A DNA stretch of 64,000 nt from Streptomyces sp. TRM64462 (GCF_013362995.1 NZ_JABWDV010000011.1:1-64000), one strand, 5' to 3'. Positions 19,073 to 28,667 are shown, counted from the first letter of the stretch. The notes: generated by a model from the sequence alone, not told the origin. Numbers and translations: made by a program.

Positions 19073-21471
19073 GCGACTGGACGTGGGAGTTCGAGGGGTA
19101 CGCACCCGAACGGGAGAGTCTGCGCGAGGCGCTGTCCACGCTCGGCAACGGCTACTTCGCGACGCGCGGCGCCCTGCCCGAGTGCCGGGCCGACGGCACG
19201 CACTACCCGGGCACGTACCAGGCGGGCTGCTACAACCGGCTGGCGTCGGAGGTGGCGGGCCGCCGGGTCGAGAACGAGGACATGGTGAACCTGCCCAACT
19301 GGCTGCCGGTGCGCTACCGCGTGGTGCCCGAGGGCCCGGAGGGCGGCCCGGCGCCGGAGCCGGGGCCGTGGCTGACGCCCGCGCACGAGTTCCTCACCGA
19401 CCACTCCGGCACCCTCGACCTGCGCGGCGGCACGCTGGAGCGCCGCTCCCGGTACGAGGACGACGACGGGCGGCGGCTCGCGGTTCGGCAGCTGCGGCTG
19501 GTCCACATGGGTGACCCGCACCTGGCGGCGCTGCGTACCGAGTTCACGGCCGAGAACTGGGCGGGGACGCTGGAGGTGGAGGCCGAGCTGGACGGCTCGG
19601 TCGCCAACACGGGCGTGGCCCGCTACCGGCAGCTGTCGTCGCGGCATCTGGTGCAGCTCGGCACGGGCGAGGCGACGGACGGACGCGTGTGGCTGTTCTG
19701 CCGGACGTCGACGTCGGAGATCCGGATCGCGATGGCGGCGCGGACCACGGTCCCGGAGGACACCGAGGTGGTCCACGCCGAGCGACGCGTGACACAGCGG
19801 TTCCGGCTGACGCTGCTGCCGGGCGCGACGGTCACGGTCGACAAGACGGTGGCGCTGCACACCTCGCACGACCCGGCGATCTCCGATCCGCTGCACGCGG
19901 CCGTGGACCGCGTCGGCCGGGCGCCCGGCTTCGACACGCTGCTGGCCTCGCACCGTACGGCGTGGCAGCAGCTCTGGCGGCGGGCCGAGCTGGAGGTGCC
20001 GAACGAGGCGGGCCGTATCCTGCGGCTGCACCTGTTCCACGTGCTGCAGACGCTGTCGCCGCACACGGCGGACCTCGATGTGGGCGTGCCGGCGCGCGGG
20101 CTGCACGGCGAGGCGTACCGGGGCCACATCTTCTGGGACGAGCTGTTCGTCCTGCCGTACCTCAACCTGCACTTCCCTGAGGTGTCACGGGCGCTGCTCA
20201 CCTACCGTCACCGGCGCCTGGAGCGTGCCCGTTTCTCGGCGCGTGACATCGGCAGGTCGGGCGCGCTCTATCCGTGGCAGAGCGGCAGCGACGGCCGCGA
20301 GGAGGCCCAGCAGCTGCATCTGAACCCGCGGTCGGGCCGCTGGCTGCCGGACCACTCGCACCTCCAGCACCACGTGGGCTCGGCCGTCGCGTACAACGTG
20401 TGGCGGTACTGGGAGGCGACCGGGGACGACGAGTTCCTGCACACCAAGGGCGCGGAGATGCTGCTGGAGATCGCCCGGTTCTGGGCGGACTCGGCGGCGT
20501 ACGACGATGCGATCGACCGCTACCGGATCCGCGGTGTGATGGGCCCGGACGAGTACCACGACGCGTACCGGGGGGCGCGGCGGCCCGGCCTGGACGACAA
20601 CGCGTACACGAACGTGACGGCGGCGTGGGTGCTGGCGCGGGCGCTGGAGCTGATGCGGGCGCTGCCGGAGCCGCGCCGCCGGGAGCTGGAGGAGCGCATC
20701 GGGCTGCACCACGCCGAGCTGGCGCTGTGGGAGGACGTGTCGCGCAGGCTGTACGTACCGTTCCACGAGGGCGTGATCAGCCAGTTCCACGGATACGGGG
20801 AGCTGGCCGAGCTGGACTGGGACGGGCTGCGCCACAAGTACGGGGACATCAGGCGGCTCGACCGGATCCTGGAGGCGGAGGGCGACACGGTCAACCGGTA
20901 CCAGGCGTCCAAACAGGCGGACGTGCTGATGCTGGGCTACCTGTTCTCGCCGGGCGAGCTGCGCGGGCTGTTCCAGCGGCTGGGGCACGCGCTGGACGAC
21001 GAGACGTGGTGGCGGACCGTCGACTACTACCTGCGGCGCACCAGCCACGGTTCGACGCTGAGCGTCCTGGCGCACGGGTGGGTGCTGGCGCGGGTACGGC
21101 GGTCGGAGGCGTGGGAGTTCTGCCAGGAGGCCCTGGCGGCGGACATCGCGGACGTGCACGGCGGCACGACCGCCGAGGGCATCCATCTGGGGGCGATGGC
21201 GGGCACCCTGGACCTGGTGCAGCGGGGGCTGACGGGGCTCGACACGCGGGGCGGGGTGCTGCGGCTCGACCCGGTGCCGCTGCCGGAGCTGTCCGAGTAC
21301 GACCTCACGCTGCGCTTCCACGGGCACTGGGGGGTGCGGCTGCGGATGAAGCCGGGGAGCCTGCACGTCTCAGTGCCGGACTCGGGTGTGCTGCCGCTCG
21401 ACATCGAGCTGCCGGGGCGCGCCGTGTCGATCGAGCCGGGGCGCGCGGCGGAGCTGCCGCTCCCGGACTGA
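19069..21471 (+). CDS. Glycoside hydrolase family 65 disaccharide phosphorylase
   Basis: This 800-residue enzyme starts at GTG 19069, overlapping the HAD stop by 4 nt, with GAGGGAGGG upstream. The N-terminal beta-sandwich (WEFEGYAPERESLREAL, STLGNGYFATRGA) and the (alpha/alpha)6 core are complete. The catalytic acid is Glu495 in GPDEYHDAYRG. Other family segments are KQADVLML and the phosphate-binding SHGSTLS. Family members split maltose, trehalose, kojibiose or similar alpha-glucosides with phosphate, giving beta-glucose-1-phosphate, the substrate of the preceding mutase. Which disaccharide is used cannot be told from sequence; the phosphate-binding motif argues against a plain hydrolase. 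The two genes form a short operon for alpha-glucoside use. Confidence 0.9.
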   Translation: MSDWTWEFEGYAPERESLREALSTLGNGYFATRGALPECRADGTHYPGTYQAGCYNRLASEVAGRRVENEDMVNLPNWLPVRYRVVPEGPEGGPAPEPGPWLTPAHEFLTDHSGTLDLRGGTLERRSRYEDDDGRRLAVRQLRLVHMGDPHLAALRTEFTAENWAGTLEVEAELDGSVANTGVARYRQLSSRHLVQLGTGEATDGRVWLFCRTSTSEIRIAMAARTTVPEDTEVVHAERRVTQRFRLTLLPGATVTVDKTVALHTSHDPAISDPLHAAVDRVGRAPGFDTLLASHRTAWQQLWRRAELEVPNEAGRILRLHLFHVLQTLSPHTADLDVGVPARGLHGEAYRGHIFWDELFVLPYLNLHFPEVSRALLTYRHRRLERARFSARDIGRSGALYPWQSGSDGREEAQQLHLNPRSGRWLPDHSHLQHHVGSAVAYNVWRYWEATGDDEFLHTKGAEMLLEIARFWADSAAYDDAIDRYRIRGVMGPDEYHDAYRGARRPGLDDNAYTNVTAAWVLARALELMRALPEPRRRELEERIGLHHAELALWEDVSRRLYVPFHEGVISQFHGYGELAELDWDGLRHKYGDIRRLDRILEAEGDTVNRYQASKQADVLMLGYLFSPGELRGLFQRLGHALDDETWWRTVDYYLRRTSHGSTLSVLAHGWVLARVRRSEAWEFCQEALAADIADVHGGTTAEGIHLGAMAGTLDLVQRGLTGLDTRGGVLRLDPVPLPELSEYDLTLRFHGHWGVRLRMKPGSLHVSVPDSGVLPLDIELPGRAVSIEPGRAAELPLPD

Positions 21472-21779
21472 GGCACCGCCCGGGCGGGCGGCCCGGATGT
21501 CGGCGGAACCGCCGGGTGGACAGGCGTTCGCGCGGGGTACAGATGTACGTGACACGGCACCACTCCACCGTCGAACCGGGCGTGAGGGGGCGTAACCAGG
21601 GGCGTACGGCGCACAGTTGGCGACCACGGAGCGGATCACCACTCCCCGACCTCGCTGATCTGATGGAAGGTCAGGCCAGCCTGACTTCTCGTGGGCCGGT
21701 GGTGAGCACCCTCACCGGGCGCCTGCTGTGCACGCGCCTCATGCGCCACCCTCCGCAACACGACCGAAGGGCATCCGCC
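21472..21779. other. Intergenic region upstream of siderophore operon
   Basis: These 308 nt separate the GH65 gene from the siderophore operon. GC-rich inverted sequence (GCCCGGGC) just after the GH65 stop may help termination. The iron-box-like palindrome is listed separately, and a GAAGGG ribosome site precedes ATG 21780. No other gene is visible. Confidence 0.7.
21666..21688 (+). promoter_or_regulatory. Putative iron box (DmdR/IdeR-type operator)
   Basis: The perfect inverted repeat GTCAGGC-CA-GCCTGAC (21670-21685) sits in AGGTCAGGCCAGCCTGACTT. It matches the AGGT-AGGC---CCT-A skeleton of the actinobacterial iron box TTAGGTTAGGCTCACCTAA and lies about 95 nt before the first siderophore gene. 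Iron-bound DmdR would repress the operon here. Confidence 0.75.
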
Positions 21780-23144
21780 ATGCCGAACGGTGCGCTGCGC
21801 GCCGAGCTTCTGGAGCGCCAGGAGCGACGCGAGTCCTCCGCCCGTACCTACGCCAGCTCCCTGCCAGTCGCGCCCGTCCACGCCGCCGGCGCGGTCGTCA
21901 CCGGCGCCGACGGTCGCACCTATCTGGACTGCCTGTCCGGCGCGGGCACCCTGGTACTCGGCCACAACCACCCGGCCACCATCGCGGCACTCCAGGCGGT
22001 CCTCGCGTCCGGCGCACCGCTGCACACCCTCGACATGATCACCCCTCAGAAGGACGCGTTCTCGGGCGAGTTGCTCCGCCGGCTGCCCGGCACCCTGCGG
22101 GGCGACGCGCGGCTGCACTTCTGCAGCCCGGCCGGTACGGACGCGGTCGAGGCCGCGCTCAAACTGGCCCGGCACGCCACGGGGCGGCGCGGCGTCGTCG
22201 CCTTCACGGGCGCGTACCACGGGATGACCCTCGGGGCGTCCGCCGTGTCCGGGCCGCCGCGGATGAGCGGCACGGTCGGCGCGGACGGTGTTCCGGTGAC
22301 CCGGCTGCCCTACCCGTACGGGCTGCGCTGCCCGTTCGGGACCGGGAGCGGCGAGCGGTCGGGGGAGCTGTCGGCGCGGCTGCTGGAGAGCCTGGTCACC
22401 GACCCGAGCAGCGGCGTGGGGCTCCCGGCGGCCGTCATCCTGGAGGTCGTGCAGGGCGAGGGCGGCGTCGTGGAGGGCCCGGACGCGTGGCTGCGCGAGA
22501 TCCGCCGGATCACCGCCGAGCACGGCATCGTCCTCGTCGTCGACGAGGTGCAGACCGGAGTGGGCCGCACCGGCCACTACTGGGCATGCGAACGCGCCGG
22601 CGTCACCCCGGACGTGCTGGTCACATCGAAGGCGGTCGGCGGCGGGCTGCCGCTCGCCCTCATCGCGTACCGCCCCGACCTCGACACCTGGCTCCCCGGC
22701 CACCACACCGGGACGTTCCGCGGCAACACGCTCGCCATGGTCGCCGGGGAGATCGCCCTGCGGACCGTCGCCGACGAGCAGCTCACCGAACGGGCCCTGA
22801 AACTGGGCGAGCGGCTGCGGCGCGGGCTGCGGGACATCGCCGCCCACCGGCCGGAGTTCGGCGAGGTACGGGGACGGGGTCTGATGACCGGCGTCGAACT
22901 CGTCGACCCGGACGGCACCCCGGACCGCGACGGCGTACCGCCCGGCCACCCCGCACTCGCCCACGCCCTGCGCGCGGCCTGCCTGGACCGCGGCCTCCTC
23001 CTCGAACTGGGCGGCCGCGACGACACGGTGCTGCGGCTGCTGCCGCCGCTGGTCCTCACCGACGACCAGGCCGACTCGGTCGTCGAACGCATCGCCGCGG
23101 CGCTGGAAGCCGCCCTGGAGGCCGCCCTGGAGACCGGCCGGTGA
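21780..23144 (+). CDS. Diaminobutyrate-2-oxoglutarate aminotransferase family (siderophore)
   Basis: This 454-residue PLP-dependent class III aminotransferase starts at ATG 21780. It shows AYHGMTLGA, DEVQTGVGRTG, the PLP lysine in VTSKAVGGGLPLALI, and GTFRGNTLAM. The start of the protein (LERQERRESSARTYASSLP) is typical of diaminobutyrate aminotransferases. The expected reaction is L-aspartate-4-semialdehyde plus glutamate to L-2,4-diaminobutyrate. In rhizobactin 1021, schizokinen and acinetoferrin pathways this is the first step toward 1,3-diaminopropane. It opens a six-gene operon with 4-nt overlaps and is probably iron-repressed through the upstream palindrome. Confidence 0.88.
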   Translation: MPNGALRAELLERQERRESSARTYASSLPVAPVHAAGAVVTGADGRTYLDCLSGAGTLVLGHNHPATIAALQAVLASGAPLHTLDMITPQKDAFSGELLRRLPGTLRGDARLHFCSPAGTDAVEAALKLARHATGRRGVVAFTGAYHGMTLGASAVSGPPRMSGTVGADGVPVTRLPYPYGLRCPFGTGSGERSGELSARLLESLVTDPSSGVGLPAAVILEVVQGEGGVVEGPDAWLREIRRITAEHGIVLVVDEVQTGVGRTGHYWACERAGVTPDVLVTSKAVGGGLPLALIAYRPDLDTWLPGHHTGTFRGNTLAMVAGEIALRTVADEQLTERALKLGERLRRGLRDIAAHRPEFGEVRGRGLMTGVELVDPDGTPDRDGVPPGHPALAHALRAACLDRGLLLELGGRDDTVLRLLPPLVLTDDQADSVVERIAAALEAALEAALETGR

Positions 23145-24832
23145 GCCCCGACGACAGCCTGGCGGGCGGCGCCGAAGGACCGGACGCGCTCGGCAAGCTG
23201 ACCTCCGTCGTCCTCGACGCGCTCGCCGAGGGCGCCGCCGCGCGCGGCGGCCCGCTCCCGGCGGGCGGCCCCGACGCGGTGGCCGAGCGGGTGCGAGCGG
23301 CCTGCCGCCCCGTGCTCCCCGAGTACGGCACGGGCGCCGATGAGGCCCTGCGCACCGTCGTACGCGCCGTCACGGAGGGCGCCGCCGACCCGGCCGACCC
23401 GCGCTGCACGGCGCACCTCCACTGCCCGCCCCTGGCGGTGGCCGCCGCCGCCGACCTGGCGGCCGCCGCGCTGAACCCGTCCCTGGACTCCTGGGACCAG
23501 GCGCCCGCGGCGACGGCGCTGGAAGCGGAGGTGACGGCCGCGCTGGCGGCGCTGGTGTTCCCGTCCTGGACCGCCACCCGCTCCGCCGTTCCCTCCGACG
23601 CGCCCGGGGCGCCCGGTGCAGAGCCCTCGGGCCGGGTGGCCGTCCCGGCTGTGCCCACCCTCCCCCAAGCTCTCGACTCCGCTCGAGCAGGGGGCACCCC
23701 CATCGGCCCAGCGGAACGCCTGCCCACAGCCGGGACGGCGGACGCGCTCGTCACCACCGGTGGGACCGAGTCGAACCTCGTCGCGCTGCTGCTGGCCCGC
23801 GAGCGGGCCCGCGCCGCCGGGGCCGCCACCGTGCAGGTCGTCTGCGGCGACAACGCCCACCACAGCGTCCGCCGCGCCGCCTGGGTGCTGGGGCTCCCGG
23901 CCCCCGTCACCGTCCCGTGCCGGGACGGCCGCATGGACCCGGACGCCCTGGACAGGGCCCTGGCCGGCGTCGCCGCCCCGGCCCTGGTCGTCGCCACGGC
24001 GGGCACCACCGACGAGGGCGCCGTCGACCCGCTCCCCGCCCTCGCGGACGTGGCCGACCGCCACGGCGCCGCACTCCACGTCGACGCCGCCTACGGCGGG
24101 CCCCTCCTCTTCAGCGACCGCCTCGCCCCCCGGCTCGACGGGCTGTCACGTGCCGTCTCCGTCACCCTCGACCTGCACAAGCTCGGCTGGCAGCCGGTCG
24201 CCGCCGGACTCCTCGCCGTCCCCGACAGCTCCCTCCTCGCCCCGCTCGCCCTCCGCGCCGACTACCTGAACGCCGACGACGACACCGAGGCGGGCCTGCC
24301 CGACCTGCTCGGCCGCTCCCTCCGTACGACCCGCCGCCCCGACGTGCTCAAGATCGCCGCGACCCTGCGCGCCCTCGGCCGCACCGGCATCGGCGCCCTC
24401 GTCGAGCACTGTGTGGACACCGCCAAGGAGTTCGCCGCGCTCGTCGACGCCCACCCGGCGCTGCGCCGCCGCCCCGGCGAACCCGGCATCAGCACCGTGC
24501 TGTTCCGGCCCCTGGCCGCCGACGCGCTCCCGCCCGGCGACGGCGACGCCCTCGTCGCGGACGTGCGGCGCCGGCTGCTCACCACCGGCGAAGCGGTCGT
24601 CGGCCGGGCCGCCGCTGAGGACGCCGACGGCACCCGGCGGCTCTGGCTCAAGGCCACCCTGCTGCACCCCGGGGCGGCGGCCGCCGACCTGGCCGCACTG
24701 CTCGACCTGGCCGCCCGGGCCACCGCCGACGCGGCGGCGCCCACGGCGGTCACGGCTCCCACGGCGGCCGCACCGGCGCCGGTACCGCCGCCCCTCATAC
24801 GCACCGCGAGCGACCCGGAAGGACCACGATGA
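23141..24832 (+). CDS. PLP-dependent decarboxylase (diaminobutyrate decarboxylase type) with in-frame repeat insertion
   Basis: This 563-residue group II decarboxylase starts at GTG 23141 (GTGA overlap with the aminotransferase stop). Key residues are the TTGGTESNL loop, HVDAAYGG (Asp contacting the PLP ring) and the Schiff-base Lys347 in LDLHKLGWQP. By pathway logic it turns L-2,4-diaminobutyrate into 1,3-diaminopropane; DesA-type lysine decarboxylase is the main alternative. About 50 extra residues separate the N-terminal domain (LVFPSWTATR) from the catalytic core. Part of that insertion is encoded by an interspersed Streptomyces palindromic repeat. The C-terminal 40 residues are a Pro/Ala/Thr tail. 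All catalytic residues are intact, so activity is likely. Confidence 0.88.
   Translation: MSPDDSLAGGAEGPDALGKLTSVVLDALAEGAAARGGPLPAGGPDAVAERVRAACRPVLPEYGTGADEALRTVVRAVTEGAADPADPRCTAHLHCPPLAVAAAADLAAAALNPSLDSWDQAPAATALEAEVTAALAALVFPSWTATRSAVPSDAPGAPGAEPSGRVAVPAVPTLPQALDSARAGGTPIGPAERLPTAGTADALVTTGGTESNLVALLLARERARAAGAATVQVVCGDNAHHSVRRAAWVLGLPAPVTVPCRDGRMDPDALDRALAGVAAPALVVATAGTTDEGAVDPLPALADVADRHGAALHVDAAYGGPLLFSDRLAPRLDGLSRAVSVTLDLHKLGWQPVAAGLLAVPDSSLLAPLALRADYLNADDDTEAGLPDLLGRSLRTTRRPDVLKIAATLRALGRTGIGALVEHCVDTAKEFAALVDAHPALRRRPGEPGISTVLFRPLAADALPPGDGDALVADVRRRLLTTGEAVVGRAAAEDADGTRRLWLKATLLHPGAAAADLAALLDLAARATADAAAPTAVTAPTAAAPAPVPPPLIRTASDPEGPR
23656..23706 (+). repeat. Streptomyces interspersed palindromic repeat inside a coding sequence
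   Basis: The stretch CCTCCCCCAAGCTCTCGACT, continuing to GCTCGAGCAGGGGGCACCCC, folds as CCCCC/GGGGG plus GCTC/GAGC arms. From general knowledge this is a sequence found many times between genes in Streptomyces chromosomes. Here it lies inside the decarboxylase gene and is read in frame as TLPQALDSARAGGTPIG. Confidence 0.75.
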
Positions 24833-26193
24833 CCGACCACACCGCCGAGGACCCGCAGAACGCGACCCCGATCGTCGATCTGCTCGGCGTGGGCATCGGC
24901 CCGTTCAACCTGTCCCTCGCCGCCCTCGCGGACGGCGTGCCCGGGCTCGACGCCGTCTTCCTGGAGCAGCGCGCCGCGTTCCGCTGGCACCCGGGCCTCC
25001 TCATCGACGGGGCGACGCTCCAAGTGCCGTTCCTGGCCGACCTGGTGAGCCTCGTCGACCCGACCAGCCGCTGGTCGTTCCTCAACTACATCCGGTCCCA
25101 GGAGCGGCTGTTCCCGTTCTACTTCGCGGAGCGGTTCCACATCCCGCGCGCCGAGTACGACGCGTACTGCCGCTGGGTCAGCGAGGAGCTGCCGTCCTGC
25201 CGGTTCGGCCACCGCGTCGACACCGTCCACTGGGACGAGGTCCACCAGGCGTACGAGGTGGAGTTCAGCCGCGTCGACGAGCACGGCACCGCCGTCGCCC
25301 CGGGCCGCGTCCTGGCCCGGCACCTCGCCCTGGGCCTCGGCACGGCCCCGTACGTTCCGGAGCCGCTGCGCGCCCTGACGGACGACCCGGACGTGCCGGT
25401 GCTGCACTCCGCCGACTACCTCACCCACCGGGAGCGGCTGCTGACGGCCGGGCACGTCACGGTCGTCGGCGCCGGCCAGTCGGGCGCCGAGGTGCTGCTC
25501 GACCTGCTGCGGGCGCGGCCCCAGGGGCGCGAGGGGCTGACGTGGCTCGCCCGCAGCCCGGCGTTCGCGCCCATGGAGTACAGCAAGCTGGGCCTGGAGC
25601 ACTTCACTCCCGACTACACGCGCTACTTCCACGACCTGCCGGAGGACGCCCGCGACCGGCTGCTGCCGGGGCAGTGGCAGCTCTACAAGGGCATCAGCGC
25701 GGACACGCTCGGCGAGATCCACGACGAGCTGTACCGGCGGGTCCTGCCCGGCGGCTGGCCCGACGTCACGCTCACGCCCGGTGTCGCGGTCACCGGGGCG
25801 GAGCGCCGCGACGGGCGCCTCGCGCTGGCCCTTGAGCACACCGAGGAGGGTTCCACGGCCCGGCTGCGCACCGACGCGGTGGTCCTCGCCACCGGGTACG
25901 CCGAGCGGCCGGTCGACGCGCTGCTGGAGCCGCTGAGCGAGCACCTCGCCCGTGACGCGGCGGGCCGTCCCCTGGTCGACCGGGACCAGCGGCTCGCCCT
26001 GGACGAGAAGGTCGGCGGCTCGGTGTTCGTGCAGAACGCCGAGCGCCACACCCACGGCGTGGGCACCCCGGACCTCGGGCTCGCGGCCTGGCGATCGGCG
26101 GTGATCCTCAACGCGCTCACCGGCCGGGAGCCCTACCCGCTGCCCGGCCGCACCGCCTTCACGACCTTCGGCCTGGCGGACACACCCCGCTGA
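24829..26193 (+). CDS. Diamine N-monooxygenase (IucD/SidA/PvdA family)
   Basis: This 454-residue flavin monooxygenase starts at ATG 24829 (4-nt overlap). The FAD motif is GVGIGPFNLSL (residues 20-30), the NADPH motif VVGAGQSGAE (212-221), and the C-terminal ATGY motif is present (VVLATGYAERP). It hydroxylates a terminal amine of the diamine using FAD, NADPH and O2, giving the N-hydroxy group that later becomes the hydroxamate. Here the substrate is probably 1,3-diaminopropane or its derivative; lysine or cadaverine is possible. It is cytoplasmic. The gene is followed after 78 nt by the first NIS synthetase. Confidence 0.92.
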   Translation: MTDHTAEDPQNATPIVDLLGVGIGPFNLSLAALADGVPGLDAVFLEQRAAFRWHPGLLIDGATLQVPFLADLVSLVDPTSRWSFLNYIRSQERLFPFYFAERFHIPRAEYDAYCRWVSEELPSCRFGHRVDTVHWDEVHQAYEVEFSRVDEHGTAVAPGRVLARHLALGLGTAPYVPEPLRALTDDPDVPVLHSADYLTHRERLLTAGHVTVVGAGQSGAEVLLDLLRARPQGREGLTWLARSPAFAPMEYSKLGLEHFTPDYTRYFHDLPEDARDRLLPGQWQLYKGISADTLGEIHDELYRRVLPGGWPDVTLTPGVAVTGAERRDGRLALALEHTEEGSTARLRTDAVVLATGYAERPVDALLEPLSEHLARDAAGRPLVDRDQRLALDEKVGGSVFVQNAERHTHGVGTPDLGLAAWRSAVILNALTGREPYPLPGRTAFTTFGLADTPR

Positions 26194-26271
26194 GCCCCGC
26201 CGAGTCTCCGGTCGAGCCCCGCTGCCCCACCGCTCCGTACGCCGCTCACGCCTACGAAGAAGGAAGACCGC

Positions 26272-28038
26272 ATGAGCATGACCCAGGAACCGGAACCGCC
26301 CCTCGCGGTCGCCGATCGTGCCGCCGTCGACAACCTGCTGCGCTGCTGGGTGCGGGAGACCGGGGTGGAGCGCCCCGCCGACGGGGTGCTGCGCCTGGAG
26401 CTTCCCTCGTCCGGTACGGGGATCGAGGCGCCCGTCCTGTACTGGTCGCCGGTCGGCTGGCACCGCTTCGGGCCCGCCCGGCTGCGCTCCGGGGCGCCGG
26501 CGTCCGCGACGGTGGTCGCCGCGCTGCTCGGCGTGGAGGCGGCCGACGGCGACCCGGAGTCGGTCGCGGACCTGACCGCGCGGGTCACCGACTCCGTACG
26601 GCGGGTCGCGGAGTTCGTACGGGCGCGTTCCGCCGCGCCCGAGGACCCGGAGGGCACGACCGCGTTCCTGGCCGCCGAGCAGGCCCTGATCACCGGGCAT
26701 CCGCTGCACCCGACGCCGAAGAGCCGCGAGGGCCTGACCGAGACCGAGGCGGCCCGCTACTCGCCCGAGACGCGCGGCGGCTTCCCGCTGCACTGGTTCG
26801 CCGCCGACCCGTCCGTCGTCCAGGCCGACTCGTCGCTCGACCGGCCGGCGCAGGACCTCATCGCGTCGTTCGCGGGCGACGCGGTGCAGCCGCCGCCCGG
26901 CACGGTCCTGGTGCCGGCGCACCCCTGGCAGGCGCGGGACGCCGTCCACCGGCCGGCCGTGCGGGCGCTGCTGGACGCGGGGCTGCTGCACGACCTGGGC
27001 CCCGGGGGCCCCGACTGGTCGCCGACGTCGTCGGTGCGGACGCTGTACCGGGCGGACGCGCCGGTGATGCTGAAGTTCTCGCTGGGCCTGCGGATCACCA
27101 ACTCGCGGCGCGAGAACACGCGGTCCGAGCTGCACCGGGGCCTGGCCGTGGACCGGCTGCTGACGGCGGGCCTGGGCCGGGCGCTGCACGCCGCGCACCC
27201 GGGGTTCGCCGTGGTGCGGGACCCGGCGTGGCTGGCGGTCGACGCGTCGCCCGACGGCGGCGGCGACGGCGACGGCAGCGGCAGCGGCAGCGGCGAAAGC
27301 TGCGACAGCGGCCTGGACGTGGTCGTGCGCGCCAACCCGTTCGGGGCGGGCGCCGTGACGCAGGCCGTGTGCGTGGCCGGGCTCGTCGCGCCGCGCCCCG
27401 ACCTGCCGGGCGGCCGCTCGCATCTGGCGCGGCTGGTGCACGGGCTCGCCGAGCGCACCGGGCGGCCGGTCGCGGAGGCCGGCGAGGAGTGGTTCGCGCG
27501 GTACGCGGAGCAGGTGGTCGCGCCGGTGCTGTGGCTGTACGCGACGTACGGGCTCGGTCTGGAGGCGCACCAGCAGAACACGCTCGTCGTGCTCGACGCG
27601 GACGGACGGCCGGCCGGCGGGCGGTACCGCGACAACCAGGGCTACTACTTCTCGCCCGCCCGCAGCGGGGCCCTGTACGGCTGGGTGCCGGGCGTCGGCC
27701 GGGACCTGGGCACGTACGTCGCGGACGAGGTCATCGACGAGCGGCTCGTCTACTACGTCGGCATCAACAACCTGCTGGGCGTGGCCGGTGCGCTCGGCTC
27801 GCAGGGCCTGGCGGACGAGACGCGGCTGCTGCGGCACGCGGACGGGTTTCTGGCGCGGCTCGCCGCCGAGCACGGCGACCGGCTGCGGGTGGCCGCGCTG
27901 CTGCGGGACGAGCCGGTCCTGCGCTGCAAGGCGAACCTGCTGACGCGGGTGCGGGGCATGGACGAGCTGAGGGGACCGCTGGAGGCGCAGTCGGTGTACG
28001 TGGACATCGCCAACCCGATCGCGGAGGTGCGCAAGTGA
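26272..28038 (+). CDS. NRPS-independent siderophore synthetase (IucA/IucC family), first copy
   Basis: This 588-residue NIS synthetase starts at ATG 26272 behind GAAGGAAG. Family signatures are GHPLHPTPKSREGL, VLVPAHPWQARD, SSVRTLYRADAPVMLKFSL, RITNSRREN and HQQNTLVVLD; these line the ATP and carboxylate site. The C-terminal ferric-iron-reductase-like FhuF segment is replaced by the usual VRGMDELRGPLEAQ end. A Gly/Ser/Asp-rich insertion (around residues 327-345) is not typical. It would condense citrate (or another polycarboxylate) with the hydroxylated diamine. Two different NIS synthetases in one operon imply two separate condensation steps, as in rhizobactin and aerobactin. Confidence 0.92.
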   Translation: MSMTQEPEPPLAVADRAAVDNLLRCWVRETGVERPADGVLRLELPSSGTGIEAPVLYWSPVGWHRFGPARLRSGAPASATVVAALLGVEAADGDPESVADLTARVTDSVRRVAEFVRARSAAPEDPEGTTAFLAAEQALITGHPLHPTPKSREGLTETEAARYSPETRGGFPLHWFAADPSVVQADSSLDRPAQDLIASFAGDAVQPPPGTVLVPAHPWQARDAVHRPAVRALLDAGLLHDLGPGGPDWSPTSSVRTLYRADAPVMLKFSLGLRITNSRRENTRSELHRGLAVDRLLTAGLGRALHAAHPGFAVVRDPAWLAVDASPDGGGDGDGSGSGSGESCDSGLDVVVRANPFGAGAVTQAVCVAGLVAPRPDLPGGRSHLARLVHGLAERTGRPVAEAGEEWFARYAEQVVAPVLWLYATYGLGLEAHQQNTLVVLDADGRPAGGRYRDNQGYYFSPARSGALYGWVPGVGRDLGTYVADEVIDERLVYYVGINNLLGVAGALGSQGLADETRLLRHADGFLARLAAEHGDRLRVAALLRDEPVLRCKANLLTRVRGMDELRGPLEAQSVYVDIANPIAEVRK

Positions 28039-28667
28039 CGGGCGATGCTCCCCTGTCGGCTGTGTTTCCCGCTCGGCCCGCGGTGGTGGCCGAGACACAC
28101 CTGGATGTGGGGACGTTCGCGCTGCGCGCGGTCGACCCGGACGGTGACGCGAAGCTGGTGCACGGGTGGATGAACGACCCCGAGGTCGCCGAGTACTGGG
28201 AGCTCGCCCAGCCGGTGGAGCGGATCGCCGCCTACCTGCGGGAGCAGATCGCGAGCGCGCACTCCACGCCGTACGTCGGCTGTGTCGACGGCACGCCGAT
28301 GAGCTACTGGGAGCTGTACCGCGCCGACCTGGACCCGCTGCGGCACCACTACCCGGCCCTGCCCCGGGACGCGGGCGTGCACCTGCTGCTCGGCCCGTCC
28401 GCGTACCGGGGGCGGGGGCTCGGGGCGCGGCTGCTGCGTGCCGTGTCGGACTGGCAGATGCGCGCCGACCCGTACGCGCGGCGTGTCGTGGCGGAGCCGG
28501 ACGTGCGCAACGTCCGCTCGGTGCGGGCGTTCGAGCGGGCCGGGTTCCGGCTGGTCCGGCAGCTCGACCTGCCGGTGAAGCAGGCCGCGTTGATGGTGCG
28601 CGTGCGCGACACGACGACGGGGACGCACGGACGCCCGGTGCCGCCGCGTGAAAATCCGGGCGAGTGA
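28035..28667 (+). CDS. GNAT-type N-acyltransferase (IucB/DesC/RhbD-like)
   Basis: This 210-residue protein starts at GTG 28035 (GTGA overlap with the NIS gene). The acyl-CoA-binding motif is YRGRGLGARLL, preceded by GVHLLLGPSA and followed by VAEPDVRNVRSVRAFERAGF. The first part has TFALRAVDPDGDAKLVHGWM, typical of siderophore acetyltransferases. It acetylates (or acylates) the N-hydroxylated amine to make the hydroxamate. Nothing in sequence fixes the acyl chain; acetyl is the simplest guess. The last 15 residues are a loose tail. Confidence 0.9.
   Translation: MTGDAPLSAVFPARPAVVAETHLDVGTFALRAVDPDGDAKLVHGWMNDPEVAEYWELAQPVERIAAYLREQIASAHSTPYVGCVDGTPMSYWELYRADLDPLRHHYPALPRDAGVHLLLGPSAYRGRGLGARLLRAVSDWQMRADPYARRVVAEPDVRNVRSVRAFERAGFRLVRQLDLPVKQAALMVRVRDTTTGTHGRPVPPRENPGE

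Noticed and set aside
17549-19105. Minus-strand frame with repeated Ala-Val-Ala-Thr-Gly/Asp units opposite the HAD gene
   Set aside because: It is the mirror of the 18-bp repeat tract; the sense strand has full HAD motifs and a good ribosome site.
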